A stretch of 64,000 nt of DNA from Timema cristinae (taxonomy: Eukaryota > Arthropoda > Insecta > Phasmatodea > Timematidae). The stretch spans positions 61,533,267 to 61,597,266 of the forward strand of contig JBCFYV010000001.1 of NCBI GenBank assembly GCA_039000515.1, read 5' to 3'. A model generated the notes under the pieces. That model searched no databases. It was not told the origin of the DNA and was given only the letters and a program-made list of their open reading frames with translations. Both the position numbers and the translations under genes were made by a program. Positions 32,691-44,235 of the stretch are shown here, one piece after another; position 1 is the stretch's first letter, and each line of letters begins with the position of its first letter.

Positions 32691-33584
32691 GCACCTACTC
32701 ATCATGTTCCTAGCTTACATGAAATATATTATAGTTTCATACTCTGAAGGTTGAGGCTACTCCCGAAAACAAGACATCAACTTCCACAGTGACTAAGAAC
32801 TGCTGGGACACATACTAGCAAATTTGTGGCTGTAGTTAATAAGATGGCAATCTCAAATGAGCGCCGTGAAGGGACTCCCCACCATGTTTACAGTGCTACA
32901 ATACAGTTGGCTGGAAGTCATGTGATATTCCTCCTCTACAAGAGCGCCAATAACGTTCAAAAAATTGACTATAGCACTTCTTCTTACTTTCCCCCTTTCT
33001 TAGCCGCCATTATTTCTGTCAGCTTCCAAAAACTAAAATGGATCTATCACAATTCAATTGTTTTGCCACCAAGGATTTTTGTCCACGCAACATGCTTTAT
33101 AAATGCCAAAAACCTAGATGTCGACTAATGTTTCTGTGGTGTCGTAGACTTGAACAAGAGCTTCCTAAATGTTTGAAGCATTCAGTTAAAACTGATATGT
33201 TGATACAAGTCAAACTTCAGTGTGAGACCTGTGTGTTAATAGTTTTCAACCTTGCCACCCATGCCGCTCACTTTCGTTCACTCACATAGCATTGCCTTAG
33301 CAAATTTGGTTATTGGCTTCTTTTTTTTTTATGTGGCTTCCAAATTTCAACTTTTAACCAGCATCAAAAAGTGTTTTACATTAGTCAGTAGTATAAATTC
33401 AAAGCTCTTCTATTTGCCAGCATTGATTTTTGAAATTACATGTTCAGACGCTCGCCTCTCCGGGAAGGTCTATATTTCCATAGCGACTTTCAATTTTCCG
33501 CCCTACCAAAAAGTGTTTATTATTTTGCTTTGAAAACTTAGTTTCATTTTATTGTGAAATTTAAGAAATTTGCATACCGTTGTC

Positions 33585-33965
33585 TGTATAAGGTGGTCTT
33601 TATAACCAGCTGCCTGGAAATTTTAATCTTCTACCACTATGAGAAGTAGTTTATTTTTAAACTACAGTAATTTTGAAAATCTTAAATACCTTCCCCCATT
33701 TCTATAACTCCCACTTAGAAATGTCAAACTTAAAAACTTATTTGGTTATCTGGAGTAGTACTTTTACCTGCCTGCTAAATTTAAATTTTATTCTGCACCT
33801 ACAAGTTTTTATATAACCACTCTGCCCCTTATTTTCTTTGATCCCATTTTAAAATTTAAAATGTTTATTCATCTTTTAAAGTTATTTGTGGTGGTATCTT
33901 TGCATGCCTTACAAATTTCAGTTTTATATTGCCCTGAGAAGTGCCATGGTTGTTTCTATTAGTTT
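33585..33965 (-). repeat. 140-bp degenerate repeat family S140, about three units
   Basis: Read on the minus strand, each unit contains AAATTT plus GCANGTANGNAAA-like text, ACTCCAGATAACCAAATAAG, and TTCTAAGTGGGAGTTATAG followed by a G-rich stretch. The same elements in the same order build the long plus-strand array at 55360-57790. Confidence 0.7.
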
Positions 33966-35716
33966 TGTAAAATAAATGTTGAGCCCCAAGTTAACTGGTT
34001 CACCATAGCCTACCTTTTTATACGTATAGGCGTGCATAAGGGAGAGTAAGATTAAAAGGAAGATTGTTTATCCTTCTTCAAGTCTCTGGACTGCTTTACA
34101 AGTGAATGTTTCATTCATCTAACTTCTTCCAGTTATCCGTTACTTTGTCTTTTAGCTGTGTTATCAAGACTATCAGCTTCAATGAAAATTAGCTTCTTTG
34201 GTCCACTTCCAGCAAATAGAGTTCATCAAGCCGTGTTTCTATCGGCACTCAAGGGGTCAGAGTCGTTAAACATTTATAATGTGTTTATTAAATAATATAT
34301 AATTTATTTAAGTATACATTCAGTGTCAAAGAAGCCTCACATGAAGTAATACTTATCAAGTATTATTTTACTACAGTAAATTTGTTATTACTAGTTAATA
34401 TACTTTAAATAGCCAATTTTAAAGAGTCAGAGTTGGAGAAGAACAGTATAAAAATTGAGTAGTCGGAGTGAAAGGTGTAATAACTCCACATCCCCAGCTT
34501 ACATTCTTAAGTTCCAGTGTTTGAGGTATGAACCATCAAATAATACTTTCCTTCGCTGGTTGTGGTGGCTAGTTACTGTTTCCCATATATGTCAGAGGTT
34601 AAGTAAATTCCCTCTACCTGCCGATACAAATATACGGAAAGTTCATTCAGTTAAAACAATGTGGGCCCATAACTTGAAAACTTGCAAGGCAGGTTTATGG
34701 AATGCCGAACAAAAATCACAAATTGCCGAGGCCTAACCAAAATAAAACACTTTACTAACATAAAATTATTACAAGCTCAACAATGAAGCTATGAGCACAA
34801 AGAACAAATATGGTGCAGCACAGATAATACTAACATCATTAGGTGGCATAAAAAATGTGGTGCCTAACTGGATCTAATTAAACGAATAGTAATGTTAAAT
34901 GGCTACAACTACTAACAGAAGGCCCTGTATTGTTATGCTTGACTCTTGTTACTTGAGTAAATAACAGAGGTGAGTACTTACATCAAAGTAGTCGGAACTA
35001 CTTTTTATCGTTTCGTTCCCTTGAGACACACATTTCTTTTCTCTCAATGCACTGTATAACTTAGTGAAAAGCAACCATTTTAAACCAAAACCTAGGGACA
35101 ACATTTGAACCCTTGGCCTAAATACTTTATTCAGAGAAAATTTAGGGAAACTATGCATGAATGGGGTGTAAGTATAATAAATATTAATTTCTTAAATATG
35201 TATGACAAAGTATCAGAGGCCATCTTGGATGATTGTTGTTTTGTTATCAGGAGCCAGATTTTGCAGTTTCTTTTCCTTGATCGTAAAACACAGGCAGTTG
35301 AGATAAATATGTATTTTATGTTATAACGAGTACAATATGTTAATTTTATACTGCATTCAATTGCTTGTTCTGTTGAATTTTGCCTGTTTTATGAATAAGC
35401 ACCTTGTAACAGCCTATTTTGGCTTTGCCCTCTCTCTTTTTTATACATTCCAGATTTTCTGCTGAAAGAGAAAGTCCAGTTTCTTAGAAATTGTTAGTTA
35501 TGGGCTACTTGTATGGAGTAGGTTCAAAATCAATATATGTTAAATAGCTTCTAACGATCATTGGATGGAGGACTATGGGAGCAATGGCAGACATCTTGGG
35601 AGGAAATAGCATACTGTTATACAGAAGAGTTCAACCATTTAGGAAATGGAAAATTTGAAATTTTGTCCCTTGACATTGTGTAAAGTAAAAAATCAGATTT
35701 TCAAATTATTAAAAAA
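33966..35716. other. No gene recognised
   Basis: AT-rich DNA with several 65-95 residue ORFs that overlap on opposite strands and show no family motif. Confidence 0.4.
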
Positions 35717-35718
35717 AA

Positions 35719-35949
35719 GCCTCAGTGGCATAGTTGGCTAACGCACTAGTCGTGTTGAGCCAGACTGCCAAGGACGGGAATATCGAGGTTCGAATCGGGT
35801 GAATTGGGGGTGGGAGGGGGGATTCCTAAATGGCTTTCCACTCCAAGAAAATGCGGGTTCACTTACTATAGATTCAACTTGCCCAATTCCTAATCCATTA
35901 GTGTAATTAGTACTTAAGTGTATAGCCCAAACAGGTGCTAAATAAATTT
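35719..35949 (+). mobile_element. SINE family A, nearly full length
   Basis: GCCTCAGTGGCATAGTTGGC (A box), ATCGAGGTTCGAATC (B box), GTGAATTGGGGGTGG, TGCGGGTTCACTT, and the tail TATAGCCCAAACAGGTGCTAAA. The tail has lost part of its palindrome. Confidence 0.85.
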
Positions 35950-36028
35950 CAAAAAAATATATATGAAAATGTGACCCATTTCAATAGTGAAAATCTAGAG
36001 AGTTATCTGGTTATTAATAGCATGTGAC

Positions 36029-36418
36029 TAGCTTCAGTGGTCGAATGGGCTAAGGCAACACTTTCGCAATAGACTGGACTAACAATGAAAGGGAGATAGT
36101 CCCATGGCTTCTTTGGTGCTGGCTGACAGCTGCTAAACACATGTTTTTGCAGATAATATGGTTCGGCTTAGGGATACATAATTTGGTCTGGTAACTTTTC
36201 AAAGCTGTCAGCTGTCAGTCAGCACCAAAGAAACCATGGGTCTACTGTAGAGATTTAAGTTTTGGTCCAGTGTACAAGTTTAAGGTGCTTTTTACTAAAT
36301 GGTTTTCACTCTCTGTCCACGCAAGTGTAGGTAGACTTCCTCTTAATTTCACTTCCCGAGCCCCTAAACATATTAATGTAATTAGTAAGAAATTAGTAAG
36401 ATATGGTGTTAAAAAAAG
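36029..36418 (+). mobile_element. SINE family A copy interrupted by a MITE
   Basis: Head at 36029-36096 (CTTCAGTGGTCGAATGGGCTA) and body plus tail at 36251-36418 (GGTTTTCACTCTCTGTCC, CACGCAAGTGTAGG, AGTAAGATATGGTG) are the two halves of one SINE. Between them sits MITE M1. Confidence 0.75.
36097..36250 (-). mobile_element. MITE family M1, nearly complete, nested in a SINE
   Basis: Inverted ends: CCCATGGCTTCTTTGGTGCT at the left and the inverse of CCCATGGTTTCTTTGGTGCT at the right, extending into GACTGACAGCTG. The outermost bases CTACAGTAG survive at the right end only. The centre is about 60 bp and non-coding. AGAT flanks both sides and may be the target duplication, though short. I cannot assign a superfamily. 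Confidence 0.82.
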
Positions 36419-36419
36419 A

Positions 36420-37605
36420 ATTGGCTGTAGGTAGGTCTACAGTAAAATCCATTTACATGGCTTATTGTGTGCTAATTTTCCTTGCTTGCCTATAATGGTG
36501 CCTGAATCACATATTGTAATACCCATTTCCTGTCTAAGAGTGTGCTCCCTCAGTACTAACCTATATTAAATCATATTTGTTTAAAAGACATAGATAGGGC
36601 ATTATGAATTAAAAGATGTCTACTATAAAAAATAAAAATGACCACTCAAAATCATATAAAAAATATTGACGAATTAACTGGTTTACATTTGAAAATGTTA
36701 CCAAAGTGTCTTTTATCAATTAATAAAAAACACTTTAAAAATTGTGTGGTGTCATCAGAAAATATAATAGGCCTATTCACTGTTTAAAAAAATTCCTTAT
36801 AATATAATCTGTGTTATGATTGATAGGTATTAAATATGTAACTCAGCTAGATTTACCTGCCAACCTAGCATAACCTTAAAATATAAAAAAATCCTGGCAC
36901 ACACCCTACTTAATAAAACTTAATTGTTACTAGTTAAGACGAATACGCTGCTTTGCCCATCCAGCTTATCAAATATGTAAGCTACTTAACAATTCACTTT
37001 TCATTATTGAAAAAAATACCAAAATGACAGATTAATAAGAATATTTACTATGTGTGATTAATGTTAAAATTAAAATATATATTTCCTTGTAAAACAATTC
37101 AAATAAATATGTTAAGGAATAAATACTATTGATAATATAATATTAACTGTCATTTACTTACCAATACACTCCATTATGCACAGCTTTAAGCAAGTAAATA
37201 TAACTTTATATATAATTTAGTTTACATTTAAGAAATTACCAAATCTTTAATTCGTAGCGTGATTGTTTTAAATCCTGTATTGATCGGACCTAAAACAAAT
37301 ATTTTCCCTTTACTAGTATTTGGAATTTATAAATATATAGATGGATAGCTTATTTACTATCTTTAATGTAATATACAATAAATAATTGTTAGTCTGGGAT
37401 GTATTCATACAGGACGTGTAGATAGTAGCAAATTGCGTATCTATAACAAAGTTAACGAAACTTTGAAACACACTAATTTAAAGTTGACGCTCATTCTTGA
37501 TACATAAAAATAGTGAATAGTGCACAGCGAAAAAAAAAGTTGATTTAATTTTAATTTTGTATGCTTTATGCAGAATCTTAGAATAGACAGGTATTGTAAC
37601 AGTTA
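36420..37605. other. No gene recognised
   Basis: Very AT-rich, no useful ORFs. Confidence 0.5.
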
Positions 37606-37610
37606 ATGAG

Positions 37611-37785
37611 GATGCGCCTTACTACCCACCCAGACTATACGCATTTGGTCAAATTACGTTAATGTATTAGGAGGAAGGTTGAATTTATAGGAAGTGTATC
37701 CGCATTTGTATAAACAGAGATAGGAAAACCATTTATGAAAAACAACCTTTGGCACACCCGAACAGGATTTGAACCCATCAGTACA
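37611..37785 (-). mobile_element. SINE family A, diverged
   Basis: CTTACTACCCACCCAGACTA (tail), AGTGTATCCGCATTTG, GAAAACCATTTATG, CACACCCGAACAGGATTTGA (B-box side), in the inverted order. Confidence 0.7.
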
Positions 37786-37939
37786 GTATTTAGATAATTT
37801 GTAAGTACTGTAGGCCTATTGTAATCTCAATATTTCCTATTCTGGTACCTAGTTGTATTATTTATGTATGTTTTATCTTATATGTATTGTTCCCCTCGTC
37901 ACATCCAAGTAAAATATTACTTTAGCCTCTTCATATACG

Positions 37940-39080
37940 TATTCACCAGGTGACCTCAAGCAAAACACGCATAGACGAGGATCGGCTTAAGCAACTGCTT
38001 GTACAGTGTCAGACCGTTCCATTTAGACAGGGTGCTACGCCTGTTAAGCAGAGGGCCTAGAACTCCCTTTTCCTTGCCTTGTTCTGTCTCAGTACAGTGT
38101 AGTCACCAGATCATCTTGGTGTCCAGCTTAAGTCCCAGGTACTTAGCGTTGCTCACACATATGATCTTCTCTCCTAACAGCTGAAGTGGGGCTGGCCTGT
38201 AGACATTTCTTTCCATGTGAAGATAACTGCTGTATTCTTCTCCATTTTAATACTTGTCCTCCTGGTGGTCAGCCACTTCTCCAAATGAGTCAGGTGCGTT
38301 TGTAGTTCCCTCTCCACTAGATGCCTTCGCCACGACTCCACTACTAGATCCATGTCGTCCACATATAGTGAATGACAATTTGGTGTATAGGGATTTATTA
38401 ATGTCGTTTACATACAGACTGAAGAGCACCGGGCCCACGAGGGAACCCTGCAGCACTCCAGCCCAGATGCTTTTGACTTGTAAAGTGGCGTTCCCAAAGT
38501 AAGTGGAGAAGGTACGGTGGGATAGATAAGATTGTACAACCTTAAATAGATAGAAGGGTAGTTTCAAGGAAAGGGGTTTGAAAAGCAGGCCTTCGTGCCA
38601 AACACGGTCGAAGGCGTTTGCCACGTAGAGAAAGACAGCACCAGTCAGCCTCTTCATGTTGAAGTTCCTCATGACCTACTTCATGATATGAACAAGTTGG
38701 TAGGACGTGTCGTGTCCGGCCTTAAAGCTGAACTGCTCGTCCACCAAAATGCCTGCCTCGGTGACACGTTGGGACAGTCTCATCAGTAGAAGTCTCTCGA
38801 AAAACTTGGTAAGACAGTCGATCAAGATGATAGGTTAGTAAGATTAATTTAGGGCAGGGTCCTTACTCGGTTTGTGAAAGCAGGGGACGTTGGCGTGCTT
38901 CCAGAGCTCGGGGAAGTGACCCAGGAGTAGTATGTCGTTGAATAACTCCATGAGGAAGATAATCACCCCCAAGGGTGGCTCTTGGAGAACCGCGTTACTG
39001 GTACTGTCAGGTCCGGGGGCCTTTTTTAAAATTTTATATCGATCGGTTAACCGCCACGACATTTCTGTCATCTCCAAGGG
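37940..39080 (-). pseudogene. LINE reverse transcriptase, frameshifted
   Basis: The N-terminal RT part reads KKAPGPDSTSNAVLQ and LLLGHFPELWKHANV (38844-39077). After a break come the core motifs: TGAVFLYVANAFDRVWHEGL (motif A with its Asp) and GVLQGSLVGPVLFSLYVNDI (motif B), at 38330-38672. The catalytic YVDDMD is present but in another frame from motif B, so a one-base shift lies at about 38370. The next frame continues VVESWRRHLVERELQTHL. This domain copies LINE RNA at the target site. Family members are one ORF of about 900 residues; this copy is in at least four pieces. The order and motifs fit the Jockey/CR1 group. Confidence 0.85.
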
Positions 39081-39289
39081 TTAATGTTCATCCAAGGGTC
39101 TGTATGAGACCACAGTGATGACCTGAACCACGTGTGCAATGTGCACTGGATATGACGGGTCGTCAGTCCGTACGAATTGTGCTTATAAGTGCTCAGTTAG
39201 AGCGTCGGCATTCTCCTGGTTGGAGTTGGCCACCACGTTTTGTCCTACAATAGGTGGCCTTGGTGCGGGGACCAAGATCAAGTTCCTCA

Positions 39290-39715
39290 TCATGCACCAC
39301 AGGGATCTGTCCTGTACGCACAGGCTCTCAATCTTGTTTTCCAGACACTGTTCCGGTATTCTTGAACCATCCCACAAACGGCATGGACTTTGCGGCTCCA
39401 GTTAGTCTTGTCTACCGGCTGCCTCGAGGTTTGCCAAGCCTTCATCGGTTGATTTTTCTCCCGGACGTACCTGAGGATAGAATTGGGCAAATAAGCCAGT
39501 GGCATTCTTTTAGGATGGTGCCTCAAGGTCAAAGCTTTCAGCACTCCATTGATGGATGAAATTATGAGCTTTGCAATGCGATCGATTTCTGCTCCTATCC
39601 TAGTCAGTGCTATTAAGGTTGGGTTTAGGGGGTCTATGAAGGACACTGCGTTCCCCAGGTTCACGAGAACAAGATTGGGAACCGAGTCTAGCTCATTTAA
39701 GGATTTCAGCACCAA
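39290..39715 (-). pseudogene. LINE ORF2 linker between endonuclease and reverse transcriptase, broken
   Basis: Minus-strand open stretch of 141 codons in the place where Jockey-type ORF2 has its linker. It contains LNPTLIALTRIGAEIDRIAK and HHPKRMPLAYLPNSI, and near its end VWKTRLRACAYRTD. Homologues usually carry a similar stretch after the endonuclease. Weak conservation; identified mainly by position and orientation. Confidence 0.5.
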
Positions 39716-39939
39716 TCTCCATTTGACCCTTCTGGTGACAACGAAGCCGAGGACGTCTGAGAAACCAAAGGATTAGTGAAGTGGGTTGAGGTGGGAGGGC
39801 TGGAGTCAACAAAACTGTGTTAATTTATGACGTCGAGGAGCAATCCACCTTGAGTGCGAATAATCCTGGAACCCCCCGAAGGATGCTAGGCGTTGAATTC
39901 ATCACCAATTAAAACAGGCTTGGTATCTCTCAGCAGAGC

Positions 39940-40344
39940 CTACATGTCAGCTGCAGTAGCCTGGTTGAACCAGCGGTAGGGAGGTAAATAGATGGAGATG
40001 AAACGCACTGGTCTGGTAGAGGTCACCAATTGGATAGACTCTGCTTCCATGTATTGTAGGGGAGGATGAGAGATGACATTATGGTAAAGGTCCCTTTGGA
40101 CCAGGACCGTCATCTGACACCTGCTGATATCCTCTGCTCGTCTGCTTCGATGGCAGATAAACTCTGATAACGAGAACCTCATTGTGGAGTGCAAGTGGGT
40201 TTCTCCCACCAGCATCACGTCGACACGATGGTTCGCCAGGAAACGTTCAAGCTCAGCCCTTTTCTTCACGACTCCGGATGGATTCAGGTGCACTGCCATG
40301 ATACACCAGGTAGAAGATAATGCGCTCCTTGACCAGGTGGCCAC
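39940..40344 (-). pseudogene. LINE endonuclease domain (EEP family), partial
   Basis: The N terminus of ORF2: HLNPSGVVKKRAELERFL, then VDVMLVGETHLHS with the catalytic Glu, then FICHRSRRAEDISR, TVLVQRDLYHNVI, and RFISIYLPPYRW. This matches the apurinic endonuclease of Jockey-type LINEs, which nicks the target DNA to prime reverse transcription. About 130 of the usual 220 residues are read in one frame; the rest is lost to a frameshift before 39940. Confidence 0.85.
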
Positions 40345-40399
40345 GGTTACTCCTAGGAGATTCCTGGACCTTCCTCAAGAGACTCGATGAAAAGTCTCA

Positions 40400-41520
40400 T
40401 GGATCTATTCCCGGAATACCCTTGAGTAGCTCAATACAATATTGAGCTTTACACTCTCCCTCTCTGGGTAGGTGTGGGGAGGGTGTAGGGGTTGAAGTGG
40501 TAGATGTGGGGGTGGTATTAATGGGTTGGGGGCTTTGAAGGGGTAGGGATGGAGGAGCGGGAGATATGAGTGGGCATTGGGGGTTAGAATGGGGAGAGGA
40601 TCGGTCTTGGATTGGTCCTTCCATCCCAAAGATAGAATTAGGTGCGACTGGTTCTTGAAGGTGGCTTTGGCAGGTGCCTTAGACCAGAATGGCTGGGTTG
40701 GTCTTCCTGACAGCGCACTGGTGAAAGATTTCCCAGCAGCGTCAGTGTTGGGGCAGGAGTCCAGCTCAACTTTGGTACCGCAACGTGCCTCGAGGGCATC
40801 CGGCCTTCTCTTAGACCATCATCTTCTCTTCTTGAGCCTTGGAGGTCCTTACAGTCCCTGCCACCCACACGGACTTGTATGTTGGACAGACCCGCAGAGC
40901 CGAGGAGTGAGCTCCCAAGCAGTGCAAGCCCATTGGGGGAGAGCTTCTCTCCTCCGGGCACCCACCTCTTGTGGTCACCACCCCAGAACCCACATCTAGT
41001 ATTAGCGTGGCAATCCTTCCACACATGATCAAACTGGAAACAGTTCTTGCACTGAACCGGGTCGCCGGGAGATTTGTATATCTATACCGTGACGTGGAGC
41101 TCGCACAGGACTGATATTTAGTACTGCTTTGCAGTATGCTTTCCGGGAGTCAGAGAGACAACGAAGTTTGGCAACCACCACCTTTATCCGTTCTTCTGGA
41201 ACTGTTTCCACTGGAAGAGCATCTAGGTGATGGATTTCGCGGGGGAAACCATCTCCACTGGCCCTTCCTGGATGTATCTATGGTTTGTCCAAGTCAGGAG
41301 TCTCTGTACCAAGACCCTGGCCAGTCACTTCCGTCCCAGCTCATAGGACCAATGCTGGATAACCAAACTACGCAATAGCTTATGGAGGTTGCGGTGAGCT
41401 TCCTCAAACCTGCACTGGAGGCGTACTCGATCCTCCAGCTGCCTGATTGCCTCAACAGGCTCTCTAGCCATGGACTGAACGGCCCTCGCCCCCTTACAGT
41501 AATCCTCCACATCACATAAG
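40400..41520 (-). pseudogene. LINE ORF1 (gag-like, CCHC zinc knuckle), frameshifted
   Basis: On the minus strand, VQCKNCFQFDHVWKDCHAN gives a canonical C-x2-C-x4-H-x4-C knuckle (about 41000-41055), followed by TRCGFWGGDHKRW, the second metal-binding part typical of Jockey ORF1. Upstream are AREPVEAIRQLEDRVRLQ-type helical stretches. Downstream is a Pro/Ser/Thr-rich tail (PPSLPLQSPQPINTTPTS) that ends near 40400, just before ORF2. Known role: an RNA-binding chaperone that packages LINE RNA. The frame changes several times. Confidence 0.75.
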
Positions 41521-42093
41521 ATATGGAAGATTTATTCTAACTTTGTGAGCTGGCCCAGACAACTTATACCACGTTGGGAAGAGACATGACTTGCATTGTA
41601 ACCCTTAGATTTCCACCACTTCCCACCTTTACCCAACGCTGGCGCACACTAGACTGGGCCACCACTGGCCTCACTTTCATCATCAGAGCTACCACCTAAA
41701 TGGTTAGGGTTGCCCCCGGTAGCTTCTTGGTGTTGCCAGCCTTACCCCATCGTTGGGGTCTTACGGTCTAAAATCCCTCAGACTAACCATCGAACTCCTA
41801 GCTCAACTCTTCACACGTCAACGAGAGGTCTGGTCCTGAATACAGTGGTATTCCGAGTCCGTAGGAAATTCATCCGGGCGTTTCTTTCCTACCGACACCC
41901 ATTGTTGAGAGGTGTTGAGTTGACGCGTGCCTTTGAGGCCATTGCAACAATGCTTGCGTCAGTGCCACTTATAGTGGTCTTTACCAGTGAAAGACTGCTA
42001 GGCTCCCCCTGATCAGGGCTTCCGTTGACACCATTAGATTTCCACCAATCATGCAGGCGAGAGCTTTCATCTACCTTCCCGGTTTGTGTGCTA

Positions 42094-42486
42094 TTAGCCC
42101 TTAAAAGAGCCCCAAGTACTTTTGACCATCAGTGGCACGCACACCTCCGGTAATAGAGGAGCCCCACTTGACTCACTAGCAACGGCATCATTGCTGACTT
42201 TTGTAGTCGGCTGGCACTGATCTCCGATCCAAGTCCCGAGGAAGCAATACTGGATGCCCTTGCTGCCCAGTGGCATACTCACCTCCGGTAGTTGTAGGGG
42301 CCCCGCTGACCTTACCCGTGTAATTTGCGCCCACCTCGTCGATAGTTAGGGTGGTCACACTGGTTGCTGTGTTGACCCTGAAAAGGGACGGATCATCACT
42401 CACCCTGAGAAGGGCAAGAGACTCTTGGTGGCAGTCATCAGTGGCACTCTCCCCTCCGGTAATTGAAGGAGCCCGCTGGATTCGCT
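42094..42486 (-). repeat. Three imperfect internal repeats in the LINE 5' part
   Basis: Plus-strand motif CAGTGGCA, then CACCTCCGGTAAT, then GAGGAGCCCCNCTGAC occurs at about 42128, 42268 and 42438. On the minus strand the copies read SESSGAPLLPE, VSGAPTTTGGE and SESSGLLQLPE. Confidence 0.65.
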
Positions 42487-43717
42487 CACGCAGGAGTTGT
42501 CAGATGTGAAAGGGGCTGATTCCTCCCAGTGATTGCCAATTGCACCCACCTCACGGGTGATTTTAGAGGTCATGCTGACAGACTTGTTGACCTTAGGAAG
42601 GGCGTTTTTCATAAGGCTCTGCTTAGAGCACCTCCTAACTCGGTAGTTAGGGAGATCACACAGGAAGGCCTAGTTGTCCACAGGGGACCACAACAGCTAC
42701 AAACTCAGCCCAGCTTCTTATGGGGCCACGAGGCTCCCACTTGCTGCCTGCCAGGTACGAGATCCTTTGGGACTGGGGTGGTTTGAGCCACTGCGAGTGG
42801 AGACTCTCCACCTCCCTGGTCATGACGGACTTCCCAGGCTTCACGATGCTGGTCGTTGTTCCACCATCCACCAATATCTTATTCCCACTCGGGGCTGGTT
42901 CCCTTCCTTGTCCCAGGATTCTTCCTCGCCTTATCCGGAAGTCTTCTCTCAACCCCAACGCCATCTCATTTCTTCAATTTCACCGCAGGTTTCATCACAG
43001 GACGTAGATCATCAGATATTCAAGATGCTCAAAAATCCAGGTACACGTAAGGGAGCCAGGAGGAAACCTTTCACTCCCATCCCTTTCAGCAATAATCTGC
43101 CAATATATATATTCCAATGGTCCAAAAATAGTGACAAGGAAGTGATCAAATCACCTTTCGGTTGCTGACTTTCTCTTTGGTATGAGCTATTAATCAGCAT
43201 CACCCGTACGAGAATGGCTCGTTAGTAATTTTAGCATCAAGATATTTGTATATCTCCTAACTCCTATTTGTGTTACCTTGTTCTGTGATGTGTTTAGTGT
43301 GTAATTTTATAGATTCACTCTCCCTGGTCGCCTCTAACAGCCATTGATTGATTGTTAATGCTTACCCAGAGGAGAATGTCACTATTCTTCGTGTTTGGTG
43401 ATGACTTTGATGTATAAGATGATATGATTGTTGATGGTAGTGGATCTGGAATATAAAATGTATTAGTAGTTAATTACATGGATGGGTTGAGTCAATGTAC
43501 ATCTATTTTATTTTGTTTGTGGATTGGTTAGACTGAGAAATAGTGGATTGGTTAGCTAGTGTGGATGAGGTAACAATTTTTTCCACTTTTTTTAAACATT
43601 TTTTCTTGGTCTTTTGTGTTGAACTATTTCATGGATATCGTAATTGCTAAAGTTTCGGATGGCTGGTTTCTCGCTTAATTGGTTATTACTTTCGAATTTG
43701 GTAGTTCTTTTTTTAAT

Positions 43718-44235
43718 TTACTGGTATATCGTTTGGATATTGCACATTATGTATGGCATCTCTGTAGTTTTTCGATGATTTGCATTAGTAATAATTCTTA
43801 GAATTTTTTTTTGTTTTGATTGAATTTGTCTGATTGTTGTTTTTGAGTCTACGCCCCACACCTGACATCCACAGAGAATTATTGAACTGATGAGGGATTT
43901 GTAAATCTGAGTCTTTATTTTTCTGTTGAGATGGTTTCCTTTTATAGGGTACAATTAGATTAGTCTTCCGGTTATTAAATTAGATATTTGTGTCGTGTGG
44001 TGAGTGAGGGCTACACCTAGGTATTTTGTCGTTGTTTGTTTTGGGATGATAATTTCAAATAACTGTAGGTCCTTTTTTGCCTTTGGTAATTTCCTGGTGA
44101 AGATAATTTATGTGTTTTTGTTGTGCTTATTTTACTCTACATTTAGTAAACCATTCTTCCAGTTGATCTAGATTGTACTTTAGTTTTAGTTCTGCTTTGG
44201 TGATCTTTCTGTCTGTCTGAAGTAAAGGAAGCACA
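43718..44235 (-). pseudogene. Second LINE fragment, reverse transcriptase thumb and connection
   Basis: Minus-strand reading in several frames: LKYNLDQLEEWFTKCRVK, then TTKYLGVALTHH, then YPIKGNHLNRKIKTQIYKSL and SIILCGCQVWGVDSKTT, QSKQKKILRIITNA. Known: this order (L..LE.W, KYLGV, LY..LI.S.I.YG..VW, Q..QNK.LR.I) is the region after the YADD box in Jockey-type RTs. It is AT-rich and differs from the LINE at 37940-43150, so it is another family. At least two frameshifts; no start, endonuclease or catalytic core. Confidence 0.8.

Larger units (their letters stand above)
37940..43150 (-). mobile_element. Jockey-like LINE, long but decayed
   Basis: In minus-strand order: a 5' region with internal repeats (42094-42486), a gag-like ORF1 with a CCHC zinc knuckle, a Pro-rich spacer, an apurinic-type endonuclease, and a reverse transcriptase running to its thumb (GPLLNRRSTLS, LYKQLLKPILVYAC at about 37960-38070). 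Base composition is more GC-rich than the surroundings. Frameshifts and stops break both ORFs. No poly-A tail or target duplication was found; the 3' end seems cut at about 37940. Confidence 0.85.

Noticed and set aside
33038..33289. Cys-rich 83-residue ORF after a GCCGCCATTA site
   Set aside because: The Cys and His spacing fits no known zinc finger, and a second ORF in another frame covers the same DNA. A first exon is possible but not supported.
40397..40999. Overlapping Pro-rich ORFs on both strands as host genes
   Set aside because: They lie between LINE ORF1 and ORF2 and are the Pro-rich end of ORF1 with its antisense shadow.
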